A stretch of DNA of 33,509 nucleotides, taken from positions 1 through 33,509 of the forward strand of contig JAGRPN010000166.1 in the NCBI GenBank assembly GCA_019449555.1, given 5' to 3'. Under the pieces are notes generated by a model. It saw only the letters and a list, made by a program, of their open reading frames with translations. It was not told the DNA's origin and made no database searches. This DNA is from Ramlibacter sp. (GTDB lineage Bacteria > Pseudomonadota > Gammaproteobacteria > Burkholderiales > Burkholderiaceae_C). Below, piece after piece: positions 12,128-22,132 of this stretch (positions are counted from its first letter, which is position 1; each line of letters starts with the position of its first letter). The position numbers and the translations under genes were made by a program.

Positions 12128-12532
12128 TCAGGTCCAGCCCGCGGGGCGGCCGCCTTTCAGCCCATTCCACTGCAGGATTGCGAGGACCGCCACGGTGAGC
12201 GCCTGCGCGAGAATCCATGCCGTCCCCAGCGTCGTCGGGGCCAGCCAGCGGCCGGCGAGCAGTGCGGCGCATCCCGCTGCCCACGCCAGGTTGCCGGCGA
12301 TGAACAACGGCACGAACCCGCGTGGGAGCGGATTCCAGCTGGCGGTGAACGCGACGAAAGCGCCGTACGCGAGCAGGAACCAGCCGGTACCTGCCAGCAA
12401 TGCGGGCGGCAGGTTCAGCAGTTCGGCGAGCGCAGCGGTGAACAGAACCTGGAGCGCGCCGCTCGCCAGGCATGAAGCGGCATCGGCAAACAGCACGTTG
12501 CGCAGGAAGCGCGGGGCATCGAAGATCGACAT
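12128..12532 (-). CDS. Four-helix membrane protein of unknown function
   Basis: The 134-residue protein has four predicted membrane segments at about residues 12-36, 45-63, 72-94 and 101-120, and a short polar C-terminus. The ATG at 12532 (MSIFDAPRFL) follows a good AAGGAG site; an upstream in-frame start at 12589 would read through a dispersed repeat and is rejected. I do not recognise a named family. It is divergent from the XRE-type regulator at 12691, a common arrangement when the regulator controls its neighbour. No catalytic motif is visible. Confidence 0.75.
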   Translation of the reverse strand: MSIFDAPRFLRNVLFADAASCLASGALQVLFTAALAELLNLPPALLAGTGWFLLAYGAFVAFTASWNPLPRGFVPLFIAGNLAWAAGCAALLAGRWLAPTTLGTAWILAQALTVAVLAILQWNGLKGGRPAGWT

Positions 12533-12560
12533 GGTGGACTCCTTGCTGGTAGATGGGTTG

Positions 12561-12607
12561 CGGGTCAGGCCGGATGACAGAACCGTCATCCGGGACTTGA
12601 TCCGGGG
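12561..12607. repeat. Dispersed intergenic palindromic repeat, copy 1
   Basis: CCGGATGAC and GTCATCCGG form a 9-bp inverted repeat (12570-12578 / 12585-12593), followed by GGACTTGATCCGGGG. This is the 'GTCATtcCGGgCTTGAcCCGG' type of short repeat common between genes in many proteobacterial genomes, recognised from memory. A related copy lies at 20860-20945. It occupies most of the gap between the membrane-protein gene and the regulator gene. Confidence 0.6.
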
Positions 12608-12690
12608 TGCATCTTTTCCGCGCCGACGTCGCGAGTCGATTACGCCGCAGGTAATGGGCGCGCTGCCACGGCCGCACTACGATGCCGGGC

Positions 12691-13509
12691 ATGAATACTG
12701 CAACTGTGGCCGCCGCGCGCGCCGCACCCCGGCCCTTCGGGGACTACCTGCGGCATTGGCGCCGGCATCGGCGCTTGAGCCAGCTCGACCTCGCGCAAGA
12801 GGCCGACATATCGACGCGGCACCTCAGCTTCGTCGAAACGGGCCGTTCCTTGCCCAGCCGCGAGATGGTTCTGCGCCTGGCCGAGCGGCTCGATGTGCCG
12901 CTGCGCGAGCGCAACCAGCTGCTCGTGGCCGCGGGCTATGCGCCGATGTACCGTGAGCGATCCCTCGACGATCCGGCGCTCGCCGCAGCACGCCAGGCGG
13001 TCGAACTCATCCTCAAGAGCCACGAGCCCTACCCGGCCCTCGCCGTGGACCGCCACTGGAACCTGGTGGCAGCCAACCGCATGCTGCCGCACCTGCTCGC
13101 GGGCGCCGATCCTGCGCTATTGCAAGGCACCGTCAACGTGATGCGGTTGAGCCTGCACCCGCGAGGGCTGGCGCCGAAGATCGCCAACCTCGGCCAGTGG
13201 CGGCATCACCTGTTCGAGCGCCTGCGCCAGCAGATCAACGCTACGGGCGACAGTGTGCTGGCGGCGCTGCTCGAGGAACTGCGCGGGTATCCGGTGCCGG
13301 AAGGCGCCGAGGCGCTGCACATGGAAGGAGAGCATCTGGGCGTAGTCATGCCATTTCGCTTGCGCACCGGCTTCGGCGTGCTGAATTTCATCAGCACCAC
13401 CACGGTCTTCGGCACGCCGGTCGACGTGACGCTGCAGGAGCTCGCCCTGGAGACTTTCTTCCCGGCCGATGCGCCGACCGGCGAGGCGCTGCGCAAGCTG
13501 TTGCCCTAG
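12691..13509 (+). CDS. XRE-family regulator with MmyB-type ligand-binding domain
   Basis: The 272-residue DNA-binding protein has an N-terminal Cro/C1-type helix-turn-helix at about residues 16-72 (DYLRHWRRHRRLSQLDLA, then STRHLSFVETGRSLPS). A C-terminal domain with the pattern of the MmyB-like family follows (YPALAVDRHWNLVAANRML, then TVNVMRLSLHPRGLAPKIANL). Members are thought to sense small hydrophobic ligands; the ligand here is unknown. The start could be the ATG at 12682 or 12691; the latter is used. It is divergent from a four-helix membrane protein. Its TAG overlaps the stop of the convergent transporter gene in the tetranucleotide CTAG (13506-13509). Confidence 0.85.
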   Translation: MNTATVAAARAAPRPFGDYLRHWRRHRRLSQLDLAQEADISTRHLSFVETGRSLPSREMVLRLAERLDVPLRERNQLLVAAGYAPMYRERSLDDPALAAARQAVELILKSHEPYPALAVDRHWNLVAANRMLPHLLAGADPALLQGTVNVMRLSLHPRGLAPKIANLGQWRHHLFERLRQQINATGDSVLAALLEELRGYPVPEGAEALHMEGEHLGVVMPFRLRTGFGVLNFISTTTVFGTPVDVTLQELALETFFPADAPTGEALRKLLP

Positions 13510-14507
13510 GCACTGCTGGCTGCAAGGGCCGCCGGGGCCTCGCGGATCTGCAACTCGAATGCGCGCAGCCGCTTGTAGACCGAGATCAGCTCCACCACCG
13601 TCGTCCAGCTGAGCACGAGGTACTGGAAGGACTGCTCGACGCGCCCGAACGCACGCACGATCTGCTGCATCAGCCCGAGCGTGATCAGGCCCGTCACCAA
13701 CGTGGGCCCGAGCGCGATGTAGGGCACCAGCACGCCGAACTGCAGGTACGCCCACTTGACCACGTCGAAGTACAGGTAGTTGAAGAAGAGGCGGAAGTAG
13801 TTGCGCCGCACGTTCAGGAACAGCGAGTCCGCCACGGGCCGCGCTGCCCGGCTGGCGTCGTCTTCGCCATAGACCAGCTCCTTGCGGTAGGCGGCTTCCA
13901 CCCGCTGGTTCTGGAATTCCAGCCCCGGCAGCCTGATACCCACCACGGCCATCAGTACCGTGCCGGCCAGCGCGAAGCCGATCGCCACCCAGACGAGCGA
14001 GTGCGAGACCGTACCGATCCAGGGCAGTTCCGTCACTTTCATCGACAGAGTCCAGAGGATGGGAAGGAAGGCGATCAGCGTCATGACGCTGTTCATGAAG
14101 TCGACGCCGAGGCTTTCCATCAGCCGTGCGAAACGCATCGTGTCTTCCTGCACGCGCTGGGCGGCGCCTTCGATGACGCGAAGCCGCTCCCAGTGCGACA
14201 TGTAGTAGTCGTTCAGCGCCGTGCGCCACCGAAAGATGTAGTGCTTGATGAAGAACTCCAGCACGACGGCGATGGTCACGTAAACCATGGCGATGCGCCC
14301 GAAGGTCATGAGTTGGCCCCAGAACTCGGGCAGCGTGATGCTGCCGGGCTTGCCCAGCATCTTCTGCACCAGGTCATAGAAGGTGCCGAACCACTCGTTG
14401 ATCTGCACGTCCAGGTTCACGCGATACCAGGTGGCCGCAAGGATCAGCATCGAGCCGAGCAAGGACCACGCAAGCCAGCGGCGGGAGAGGAAAAAAGAGC
14501 GAAACAT
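13506..14507 (-). CDS. SbmA/BacA-family peptide transporter-like membrane protein
   Basis: The 333-residue inner-membrane protein has several membrane segments (about 9-28, 70-90, 137-156, 168-192, 255-282). The family signature EGAAQRVQEDTMRFA lies at 113-127. SbmA/BacA proteins import proline-rich and other peptides, driven by the proton gradient, and resemble the membrane half of ABC exporters. No ATPase domain is present, as expected. It is shorter than the ~406 residues of E. coli SbmA. AGGAAGG precedes the ATG at 14507. It is convergent with the XRE-type regulator with shared stops. Substrate is unknown; SbmA-like import of peptides is the best guess. Confidence 0.85.
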   Translation of the reverse strand: MFRSFFLSRRWLAWSLLGSMLILAATWYRVNLDVQINEWFGTFYDLVQKMLGKPGSITLPEFWGQLMTFGRIAMVYVTIAVVLEFFIKHYIFRWRTALNDYYMSHWERLRVIEGAAQRVQEDTMRFARLMESLGVDFMNSVMTLIAFLPILWTLSMKVTELPWIGTVSHSLVWVAIGFALAGTVLMAVVGIRLPGLEFQNQRVEAAYRKELVYGEDDASRAARPVADSLFLNVRRNYFRLFFNYLYFDVVKWAYLQFGVLVPYIALGPTLVTGLITLGLMQQIVRAFGRVEQSFQYLVLSWTTVVELISVYKRLRAFELQIREAPAALAASSA

Positions 14508-15042
14508 GCGGCGCGCCTTCCTTTTTGTTGATTCCCCGCATCCTAATTGTCGCGTTCAAACTCAGGGTTTATCCCGATTGCTATTGCTTACAGCATTGGA
14601 TGTTTTTTCGAACATTGGGTCCGGGAGTTACACACGGTCGACACGTTGAGGCAGACCATAACGTCAGTAAGGGCAACAGGATATGGCTGTGATGAAGTGG
14701 GGTCCCGCGCCGACGCGGTATGGGCCCCAGCTATATCCCAGCACTCACAAGCGGTTGCGCGCGCAACCAAAACGCACGGCAGACAGCGACGCTGAGATCG
14801 TTTCAAAGTGTTCGTGCTGTTGCCCAGCAAAGCACCCCTGCGTCAACCCACGCCGATCGAGTTGCGTGCCGTTTGCCTCTGCAGCGGCGCGCCCGGCGCG
14901 CGCGCGGAGAACTGATCAACGAAGCGGGGCCCAACCCCAGCAGCAGCGACGAGCTCCCGCTTCAAGCCTTTCTGCGGCACCCGGCCTCTCGGGACCCGAG
15001 AAGCCGGACCGTCTTTTGCAGCAACCTTGACAAGGATCCATC
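14508..15042. other. Gene-free, palindrome-rich 535-nt region
   Basis: No convincing gene is present; the ORFs on either strand lack ribosome-binding sites and family character. The first ~150 nt are visibly more AT-rich than the surroundings. Several inverted repeats stand out: nested TGGGG/CCCCA (14698-14702 / 14725-14729) with CCGCG/CGCGG inside; the perfect 16-bp palindrome GGTTGCGCGCGCAACC (14753-14768); GCGCGC/GCGCGC (14887-14901); and the long hairpin at 14981-15007. It must contain promoters for the divergent transporter gene and the Gly-rich protein gene. A structured RNA is possible but not shown. Confidence 0.6.
14981..15007 (+). promoter_or_regulatory. Strong leader hairpin before the Gly/Pro-rich gene
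   Basis: CCGGCCTCTCGGG (14981-14993) pairs with CCCGAGAAGCCGG (14995-15007) at 12 of 13 positions. A short ACCGTCTTTT follows. The start codon at 15043 is 35 nt further on, with AAGGA as ribosome-binding site. The structure resembles a weak terminator or attenuator in the 5' leader, or an mRNA-stabilising hairpin. Confidence 0.45.
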
Positions 15043-16536
<1,494 letters not shown>

Positions 16537-16549
16537 ACGCGGTCCCATG

Positions 16550-16577
16550 AAAAAAGCGGCCTCGCGGCCGCTTTTTT
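16550..16577. terminator. Bidirectional rho-independent terminator
   Basis: GCGGCC (16556-16561), loop TCGC and GGCCGC (16566-16571) are flanked by AAAAAA and TTTTTT. It works in both directions: for the Gly/Pro-rich gene ending at 16536 and for acnB ending at 16591 on the other strand. Confidence 0.95.
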
Positions 16578-16590
16578 CCGCCTCCGGTCT

Positions 16591-19176
16591 TCAGGCAGGC
16601 AGGCGGTTCGCCACGTCCTTGAATTCCTTGATCCGGTCGAAGTTCAGGTACTGGTACACCTTGTCGCTCGCGGCGGTGAGCACGCCCATGTCGACCATGT
16701 ACTCTTCCCGGGTGGGAATGCGGCCGAGCTTGGAGCAGATCGACGCGAGCTCCGCACTGCCGAGGTAGACATTGCTGTTCTTGCCCAGCCGATTGGGGAA
16801 ATTGCGGGTCGATGTGGAGAACACGGTGGCCCCTTCCCTCACCTGCGCCTGGTTGCCCATGCACAGCGAACAGCCCGGCATCTCCATGCGCGCGCCGGCC
16901 GCGCCGAGCACGCCGTAGTGGCCCTCCTCCGTGAGCTGGTGCGCATCCATCTTGGTGGGCGGCGCCATCCACAGTTTCACCGGAATGTCGCGCTTGCCTT
17001 CGAGCAGTTTCGATGCGGCGCGGAAATGGCCGATGTTGGTCATGCACGAACCGATGAACACTTCGTCGATCTTCGCGCCCGCCACTTCGGACAGTGACTT
17101 CACGTCGTCCGGATCGTTCGGGCAGGCCAGGATCGGCTCCTGGATGTCCGCCAGATCGATCTCGATGACCGCGGCGTACTCGGCATCCGTATCCGCCTTG
17201 AGCAACTGCGGGTCCGCCAGCCAGGCCTCCATCGCCTTGATGCGGCGAGTGATCGTGCGCGCGTCGGAATAGCCGTTCGCGATCAGCCATTTGAGCATCG
17301 CGATATTGCTGCTGATGTATTCGATGACCGGCGCCTTGTCCAGGTGCACGGTGCAGCCTGCGGCCGAGCGTTCCGCGGAGGCGTCGCTCAACTCGAATGC
17401 CTGCTCCACCTTGAGCTGCGGCAAACCTTCGATCTCGAGGATGCGGCCCGTGAAGATGTTCTTCTTGCCCTGCTTGGCCACGGTAAGCAGGCCCTGCTTG
17501 ATCGCGTACAGCGGGATCGCGTTCACCAGGTCGCGCAGGGTGACGCCGGGCTGCATCTCGCCCTTGAAGCGCACCAGCACGCTCTCGGGCATGTCCAGCG
17601 GCATCACGCCGGTGGCGGCCGCGAACGCGACCAGGCCCGAACCGGCCGGGAAGCTGATGCCGATGGGAAAGCGCGTGTGGCTATCGGCGCCGGTGCCCAC
17701 GGTATCGGGCAGCAGCATGCGATTGAGCCAGCTGTGGATGATGCCGTCGCCCGGATGCAGACTGATGCCGCCGCGGGTCGACATGAATTCGGGCAACTCG
17801 TGGTGCATCTTCACGTCCACCGGCTTCGGATACGGCGCTGTGTGGCAGAAGCTCTGCATGACGAGGTCGGCGCTGAAGCCCAGGCACGCCAGGTCTTTCA
17901 ATTCATCGCGCGTCATCGGGCCGGTCGTATCCTGCGAGCCGACGGACGTCATCTTCGGCTCGCAATAAGTTCCCGGCCGCACGCCCTTGCCCTTGGGCAG
18001 TCCGCAGGCGCGGCCGACGATCTTCTGGGCCAGCGTGTAGCCCTTGCCGGTATCGGCAGGCTCGCTCGGCAGGCGGAACAGCGTCGAGGGCGGCAGGCCC
18101 AGCGCCTCGCGCGCCTTGGCCGTGAGGCCGCGGCCGACAATCAGCGGAATGCGGCCGCCGGCGCGGACTTCGTCGAACAGCACTTCGCTCTTGACCTTGA
18201 ACTGCGCGACCACCTCGCCGTTCTTGAGCGCCTTGCCTTCGTAGGGACGCAGTTCGATCACGTCGCCCATGTTCATTTTCGACACGTCCAGCTCGATCGG
18301 CAGCGCGCCGGCGTCTTCCATCGTGTTGTAGAAGATCGGCGCGATCTTCGAGCCGAGGCACACCCCCCCGTAGCGCTTGTTCGGCACGTACGGAATGTCC
18401 TCGCCCGTCCACCACAGCACGCTGTTGGTGGCCGACTTGCGCGAGGAGCCGGTGCCGACGACGTCGCCGACGTAGGCGACCAGGTTGCCCTTGGCCTTGA
18501 GCTCCTCGATGAACTTGACCGGGCCGCGCTTGCCCTCTTCCTCGGGCGTGATGCCGGGGCGCGGGTTCTTCAGCATGGCCAGCGCGTGCAACGGAATGTC
18601 CGGACGGCTCCACGCATCGGGTGCGGGCGACAGGTCGTCCGTGTTGGTCTCGCCGGTCACTTTGAACACGGTGACCTTCATGCTCTGCGGCACTTCCGGG
18701 CGGCTGGTGAACCACTCGCCTTCGGCCCAACTTTTCAGCACCGCCTTGGCGTTGGTGTTGCCCTTGCCGGCCTTCTCCTCGACATCGTGGAACTGGTCGA
18801 ACATCAACAAGGTTTTCTTCAGGGCTTCGGCGGCGATGGAGCCCACTTGCGCGTCGTCGAGCAAGTCGATCAGCGGTCCGATGTTGTAGCCCCCCAGCAT
18901 GGTGCCGAGCAGCTCGGTGGCCTTTTCGCGGCTGATGATCGCGCACTTCTGCGTGCCGTGCGCCACCGCGGCCAGATAACTGGCCTTGACCTTTGCCGCG
19001 TCGTCCACGCCTGCCGGCACCCGATGCCCTATCAGGTTCAACAGGAACTCGGCTTCGCCCGGCGACGGGTTCTTCAGCAGTTCGACGAGGTCGCCCGTCT
19101 GCTGCGCCGACAGGGGCAGCGGCGGGATGCCGAGCGCAGCGCGTTCGGCGACGTGGTTCACATAGGCTTGAAGCAT
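16591..19176 (-). CDS. acnB: Aconitate hydratase B (bifunctional with 2-methylisocitrate dehydratase)
   Basis: The 861-residue enzyme is the usual main TCA-cycle aconitase in proteobacteria; the family also acts on 2-methylisocitrate. The N-terminal HEAT-like region ([23 protein letters not shown]) is typical of AcnB and absent from AcnA. Cluster cysteines are in [19 protein letters not shown] (Cys711) and [10 protein letters not shown] (Cys769, Cys772), nearly the E. coli numbering. The [12 protein letters not shown] segment in the swivel domain binds substrate. GGAGAAAG precedes the ATG at 19176. It is last in the minus-strand series mdh, CitE-like, unknown, acnB, and ends at the shared terminator. 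Confidence 0.97.
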   Translation of the reverse strand: MLQAYVNHVAERAALGIPPLPLSAQQTGDLVELLKNPSPGEAEFLLNLIGHRVPAGVDDAAKVKASYLAAVAHGTQKCAIISREKATELLGTMLGGYNIGPLIDLLDDAQVGSIAAEALKKTLLMFDQFHDVEEKAGKGNTNAKAVLKSWAEGEWFTSRPEVPQSMKVTVFKVTGETNTDDLSPAPDAWSRPDIPLHALAMLKNPRPGITPEEEGKRGPVKFIEELKAKGNLVAYVGDVVGTGSSRKSATNSVLWWTGEDIPYVPNKRYGGVCLGSKIAPIFYNTMEDAGALPIELDVSKMNMGDVIELRPYEGKALKNGEVVAQFKVKSEVLFDEVRAGGRIPLIVGRGLTAKAREALGLPPSTLFRLPSEPADTGKGYTLAQKIVGRACGLPKGKGVRPGTYCEPKMTSVGSQDTTGPMTRDELKDLACLGFSADLVMQSFCHTAPYPKPVDVKMHHELPEFMSTRGGISLHPGDGIIHSWLNRMLLPDTVGTGADSHTRFPIGISFPAGSGLVAFAAATGVMPLDMPESVLVRFKGEMQPGVTLRDLVNAIPLYAIKQGLLTVAKQGKKNIFTGRILEIEGLPQLKVEQAFELSDASAERSAAGCTVHLDKAPVIEYISSNIAMLKWLIANGYSDARTITRRIKAMEAWLADPQLLKADTDAEYAAVIEIDLADIQEPILACPNDPDDVKSLSEVAGAKIDEVFIGSCMTNIGHFRAASKLLEGKRDIPVKLWMAPPTKMDAHQLTEEGHYGVLGAAGARMEMPGCSLCMGNQAQVREGATVFSTSTRNFPNRLGKNSNVYLGSAELASICSKLGRIPTREEYMVDMGVLTAASDKVYQYLNFDRIKEFKDVANRLPA

Positions 19177-19228
19177 TCTTTCTCCATTCGAAATCAGACT
19201 CGTCGAGCCGCCTGCCGGTCGCGCGGCG

Positions 19229-19837
19229 TCATTTGGAAACCGCGGGAACCGGTGCCGCGGGCGCCGCCGCGGATGGCTGCGTGGCCGCCGCCTTATCCGC
19301 TGCGGGCAACGGCTCCAGCAAGCTGGGCGTGGGGCTCTTTTTCAGTGCTTCGGTCACGGCAGCCTGAGCAGGGCTCATGCATTCGTCGGCCAGGCGCTTG
19401 CCCATCTTCTGGCTCATGAGCATCGACTTGTTGCCCAGTTGCAGCCACATGGCGCCGGCGCGCGGATCCTCCAGGCGGATCGCCCCGGTGCGGCTTTCCA
19501 CCGGCTGCATGCGAAACCGCTGGATCCCGGCGCGCACGATGAAAAATCCTTCGCGCTTGTGCGGCGTGATGTGGACCGTCGCGCCGAGTTCGCAGGGAAT
19601 GTCCCCGACGAACACGCGCTTGGCGATTTCGAGGTCGGCCGGCGTCAGGGTCACGGCCGGATCGTCGTCCACCGGCGTGGCTTCCTCGACGGCTTTCTGC
19701 GCGGATGTCGGGAGCCTGCTTTTCTTCTTGCCCGGTTTGGCCGCCGGTTTAGCGGCCGGCTTGGCCGTTGCGGGTGCTTGCGCGAGCGCCAGTGCGGGCG
19801 TCGCCGCGATCAGCAGGGTAGCGAGAAGGGCCTTCAT
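19229..19837 (-). CDS. Predicted periplasmic protein of unknown function
   Basis: The 202-residue protein has a signal peptide ([21 protein letters not shown]) and a Lys/Ala/Pro-rich linker (about 22-40). The globular core runs from about 55 to 155 ([63 protein letters not shown]). A low-complexity Ala/Pro tail follows. It has two cysteines, in IPCELG and DECMSP, which could form a disulfide after export. GGAGACAAG precedes the ATG at 19837. It lies between the CitE-like gene (23 nt upstream) and acnB (52 nt downstream), inside a TCA-cycle operon. I recognise no named family; the operon position suggests conservation but not a role. Confidence 0.8.
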   Translation of the reverse strand: MKALLATLLIAATPALALAQAPATAKPAAKPAAKPGKKKSRLPTSAQKAVEEATPVDDDPAVTLTPADLEIAKRVFVGDIPCELGATVHITPHKREGFFIVRAGIQRFRMQPVESRTGAIRLEDPRAGAMWLQLGNKSMLMSQKMGKRLADECMSPAQAAVTEALKKSPTPSLLEPLPAADKAAATQPSAAAPAAPVPAVSK

Positions 19838-19860
19838 ACAACTTGTCTCCGATTGATTAA

Positions 19861-20850
19861 TTAATGAGGCAGGGCTTCGAACCAGCCCTGCATTTCCTGC
19901 GGCAGCTTACCTCCCGTGCGGTGTGCCCTCTCCAGCACCTGCCAGTAATAACGGTAGCTTGCCCTGTCCTCCAGCTTGCCTTCGAAGCTGATCGGAGCCC
20001 AGTCTGCACGGGCCCCCGCAGCGATTATTTTGCTGGCAACCTCGATCTCGTGGACGCTCGGCGCGAAGGCCTCGAGGATCGGCCGGATCTGATCCGGGTG
20101 GATGCTCCACATCCTCGTGAAACCCAGCTCGCGAGCGGCCCTTCGCGCCGCGGCGAGCAGCGCTGTCCGGTCCTTGTATTCCGTCACGACGCCGTGCGAG
20201 GGCACCTTGCCCCAGGCATGGCAGGCGGAGGCGATCTCCAGCTTCGCGCGCACGACCAGCGGATGCGTGAACTGGCCTTCGATTCCCATCGCTTCCGACG
20301 GAATCGCGCCTGCGTGCGCCGCCACGAAGTCCATCAGGCCGAAGCTCAGTGACTGCACCCTGGGGTGCGCGGCGATCTCGAAGGCGTGGTGCACCGACTG
20401 CGGCGATTCGATCAACACGTGCAGCGGCAGGTGCCGCGCGCCCGCCGCGTCGATCGCCTTGCAGGCGGTTTGCACGTCGTGCACCGACTCGACTTTCGGC
20501 AGCATGATGTGGGACAGCTTCTTGCCGGCCTTGCCCGCGATCTGCGCGACGTCCGCATGAAACGCCGGATGCCCCACCGGGTGGATGCGGACCGCGACAC
20601 GCGCCTTGTCGCTGGCCAGCGACGCGAGTGCCACGATCAGCGCCGCGTGGTCGGCCTCGCCCCCGACCGGGGCTCCATCCTCGCAGTCCAGTGTCACGTC
20701 GAACACGCAGGCGCCGAACTCCTCGCACATCTCGGCCTGCAGCGCGAGGCTCTTGCGCATCCGCGCCTCGACGCCGCTGTAGTGGTCGCAGACCGGCAGC
20801 AGGCCGGTCTGCGCCTGGGCGCCGAGCAGAACGTCACGGGGATGGAGCAT
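19861..20850 (-). CDS. HpcH/HpaI (CitE-like) CoA-ester lyase
   Basis: Member of the CitE/malyl-CoA lyase group of TIM-barrel, Mg-dependent aldolases acting on acyl-CoA esters. From the ATG at 20850 (MLHPRDVLLGAQAQTG, behind AGGAA) it is 329 residues. The metal and substrate motifs are DCEDGAP (55-61), MLPKVES (116-122) and IESPQSV (147-153); MWSIHPDQI near the C-terminus is also typical. No citrate-lyase alpha or acyl-carrier subunits are nearby, so citrate lyase activity is unlikely. Malyl-, citramalyl- or methylmalyl-type CoA lyases are better guesses. Its place between mdh and acnB links it to C4/C6 acid metabolism. Confidence 0.85.
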   Translation of the reverse strand: MLHPRDVLLGAQAQTGLLPVCDHYSGVEARMRKSLALQAEMCEEFGACVFDVTLDCEDGAPVGGEADHAALIVALASLASDKARVAVRIHPVGHPAFHADVAQIAGKAGKKLSHIMLPKVESVHDVQTACKAIDAAGARHLPLHVLIESPQSVHHAFEIAAHPRVQSLSFGLMDFVAAHAGAIPSEAMGIEGQFTHPLVVRAKLEIASACHAWGKVPSHGVVTEYKDRTALLAAARRAARELGFTRMWSIHPDQIRPILEAFAPSVHEIEVASKIIAAGARADWAPISFEGKLEDRASYRYYWQVLERAHRTGGKLPQEMQGWFEALPH

Positions 20851-20859
20851 GGAAATTCC

Positions 20860-20945
20860 TGTCATTGCGGGCTTGACCCGCAATCCATGCATCGAGCCTG
20901 GTACTGCCACGCCGCCATGGATCCCGGATCGACTCCGGGATGACA
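20860..20945. repeat. Dispersed intergenic palindromic repeat, copy 2
   Basis: The element opens with TGTCATTGCGGGCTTGACCC and closes with its degenerate inverse ending CTCCGGGATGACA (outer arms TGTCAT at 20860-20865, ATGACA at 20940-20945). CATGGAT/ATCCATG segments lie inside. It fills the gap between mdh and the CitE-like gene and is related to the copy at 12561-12607. Transcribed, it would fold into a long hairpin that could affect mRNA levels within this operon. Confidence 0.8.
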
Positions 20946-20953
20946 GCCATTCT

Positions 20954-21940
20954 TCAGAGCAGGTGCGCCACGCCGGCCTGTTCGTCCTGCAGTTCCTTGA
21001 GCGTCTTGGCGATGCGCTCCTGGCTGAATGCGTCGATTGGCAGCCCCTTGACGAGCTCGTACTTGCCGTTCGCTGTGGTCACGGGGAAGCCGAACATCAC
21101 GTCCTTCGGGATCCCGTAGTCGCCATTGGAAGGCACGCCCATGGTGACCCACTTGCCGTTGCTGCCCAGGATCCAGTCGTGCATATGGTCGATGGCGGCG
21201 TTCGCGGCCGACGCGGCGGACGACAGCCCGCGAGCCTCGATGATGGCGGCGCCGCGCTTGCCCACAGTCGGCAGGAACACGTTGGCGTTCCATTCCTGGT
21301 CGTTGATCAGGTCCTTGACCGCCTTGCCGTTGACGGTGGCAAAACGATAGTCGGCGTACATGCTGGGCGAATGGTTCCCCCACACGGCCAGTTTCTGGAT
21401 ATCACCGACCGGCGTGCCGGTCTTCGCCGCGATCTGCGACAGCGCGCGGTTGTGGTCCAGGCGCATCATCGCCGTGAAGTTCTCGCGCGGCAGGCTGGGC
21501 GCGCTCTTCATCGCGATGTAGGCGTTGGTGTTCGCCGGATTGCCGACCACCAGCACCTTCACGCTGCGGCTGGCGACCTTGTCCAGCGCCTTGCCCTGCG
21601 CCGTGAAGATCTGGGCGTTGGCGGCGAGCAAGTCGGCGCGCTCCATGCCCGGGCCGCGCGGACGCGCGCCCACCAGCACCGCATAGTCCGTGTCCTTGAA
21701 TGCGGTCATGGGATCGGCGTGGGCTTCCATGCCGGCCAGCAGCGGGAATGCGCAGTCCTGCAACTCCATCATCACGCCCTTGAGCGCCTTCTGCGCTTTC
21801 TCGTCGGGGATTTCCAGCAGCTGGAGGATGACCGGTTGATCCTTGCCCAGCATTTCACCGGCGGCGATGCGAAACAGGATGGCGTAACCGATTTGACCTG
21901 CGGCGCCGGTGACGGCAACGCGGACGGGCTTTTTGCTCAT
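20954..21940 (-). CDS. mdh: Malate dehydrogenase
   Basis: NAD-dependent TCA-cycle enzyme that oxidises malate to oxaloacetate. It is 328 residues, of the cytosolic-type MDH group used by betaproteobacteria. The NAD-binding TGAAGQIGY is at 11-19, the substrate-loop arginines in [11 protein letters not shown] at 91-101, GNPANTN at 133-139, LDHNRA at 161-166, and the catalytic histidine in WGNHS (His190). GGAGA lies 8 nt before the ATG at 21940. It is first in the minus-strand mdh/CitE-like/unknown/acnB series and divergent from the GntR-type regulator, with a palindromic site between them. Confidence 0.97.
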   Translation of the reverse strand: MSKKPVRVAVTGAAGQIGYAILFRIAAGEMLGKDQPVILQLLEIPDEKAQKALKGVMMELQDCAFPLLAGMEAHADPMTAFKDTDYAVLVGARPRGPGMERADLLAANAQIFTAQGKALDKVASRSVKVLVVGNPANTNAYIAMKSAPSLPRENFTAMMRLDHNRALSQIAAKTGTPVGDIQKLAVWGNHSPSMYADYRFATVNGKAVKDLINDQEWNANVFLPTVGKRGAAIIEARGLSSAASAANAAIDHMHDWILGSNGKWVTMGVPSNGDYGIPKDVMFGFPVTTANGKYELVKGLPIDAFSQERIAKTLKELQDEQAGVAHLL

Positions 21941-22025
21941 GGGGAAATCTCCGAATCAAGAGTGGCGAAAAGGATCGCTGGCGGGCGCCGCGCGTCGCGT
22001 CAAAACCCCCGCTGGACAGTGCATC

Positions 22026-22055
22026 AGTTTACTCTCGAAAACCCTAGGGCGTCAA
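22026..22055 (-). promoter_or_regulatory. Possible mdh promoter
   Basis: On the minus strand TTGACG (22055-22050) and TAAACT (22031-22026) are separated by 18 nt, a plausible sigma-70 pair 85 nt upstream of the mdh start. The palindrome at 22064-22081 would then sit just upstream of the -35 box. Confidence 0.35.
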
Positions 22056-22063
22056 TTTGTCTT

Positions 22064-22081
22064 ATATCTTATATAAGATAT
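22064..22081. promoter_or_regulatory. Perfect 18-bp palindrome, candidate GntR operator
   Basis: ATATCTTATATAAGATAT is a perfect dyad in the mdh/gntR divergent region, 51 nt before the gntR start. A further half-site CTTATAT overlaps on the left (22061-22067). GntR/HutC regulators bind AT-rich palindromes of about this size, commonly near their own gene. TATAAG inside it could also be a -10 box for gntR, which would make the site autorepressing. The pairing of protein and site is inference. Confidence 0.65.
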
Positions 22082-22132
22082 GATCCACATGGTTTTCCGG
22101 CCCAATTCACGCACGCCCCCTTCGCATTGATC

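Noticed and set aside
17344-19419. 691-codon ORF antisense to acnB
   Set aside because: Same antisense artefact; no motif, no ribosome-binding site.
20851-20910. Longer start for the CitE-like lyase
   Set aside because: The extra residues are a translation of the dispersed repeat; AGGAA before the ATG at 20850 supports the shorter form.
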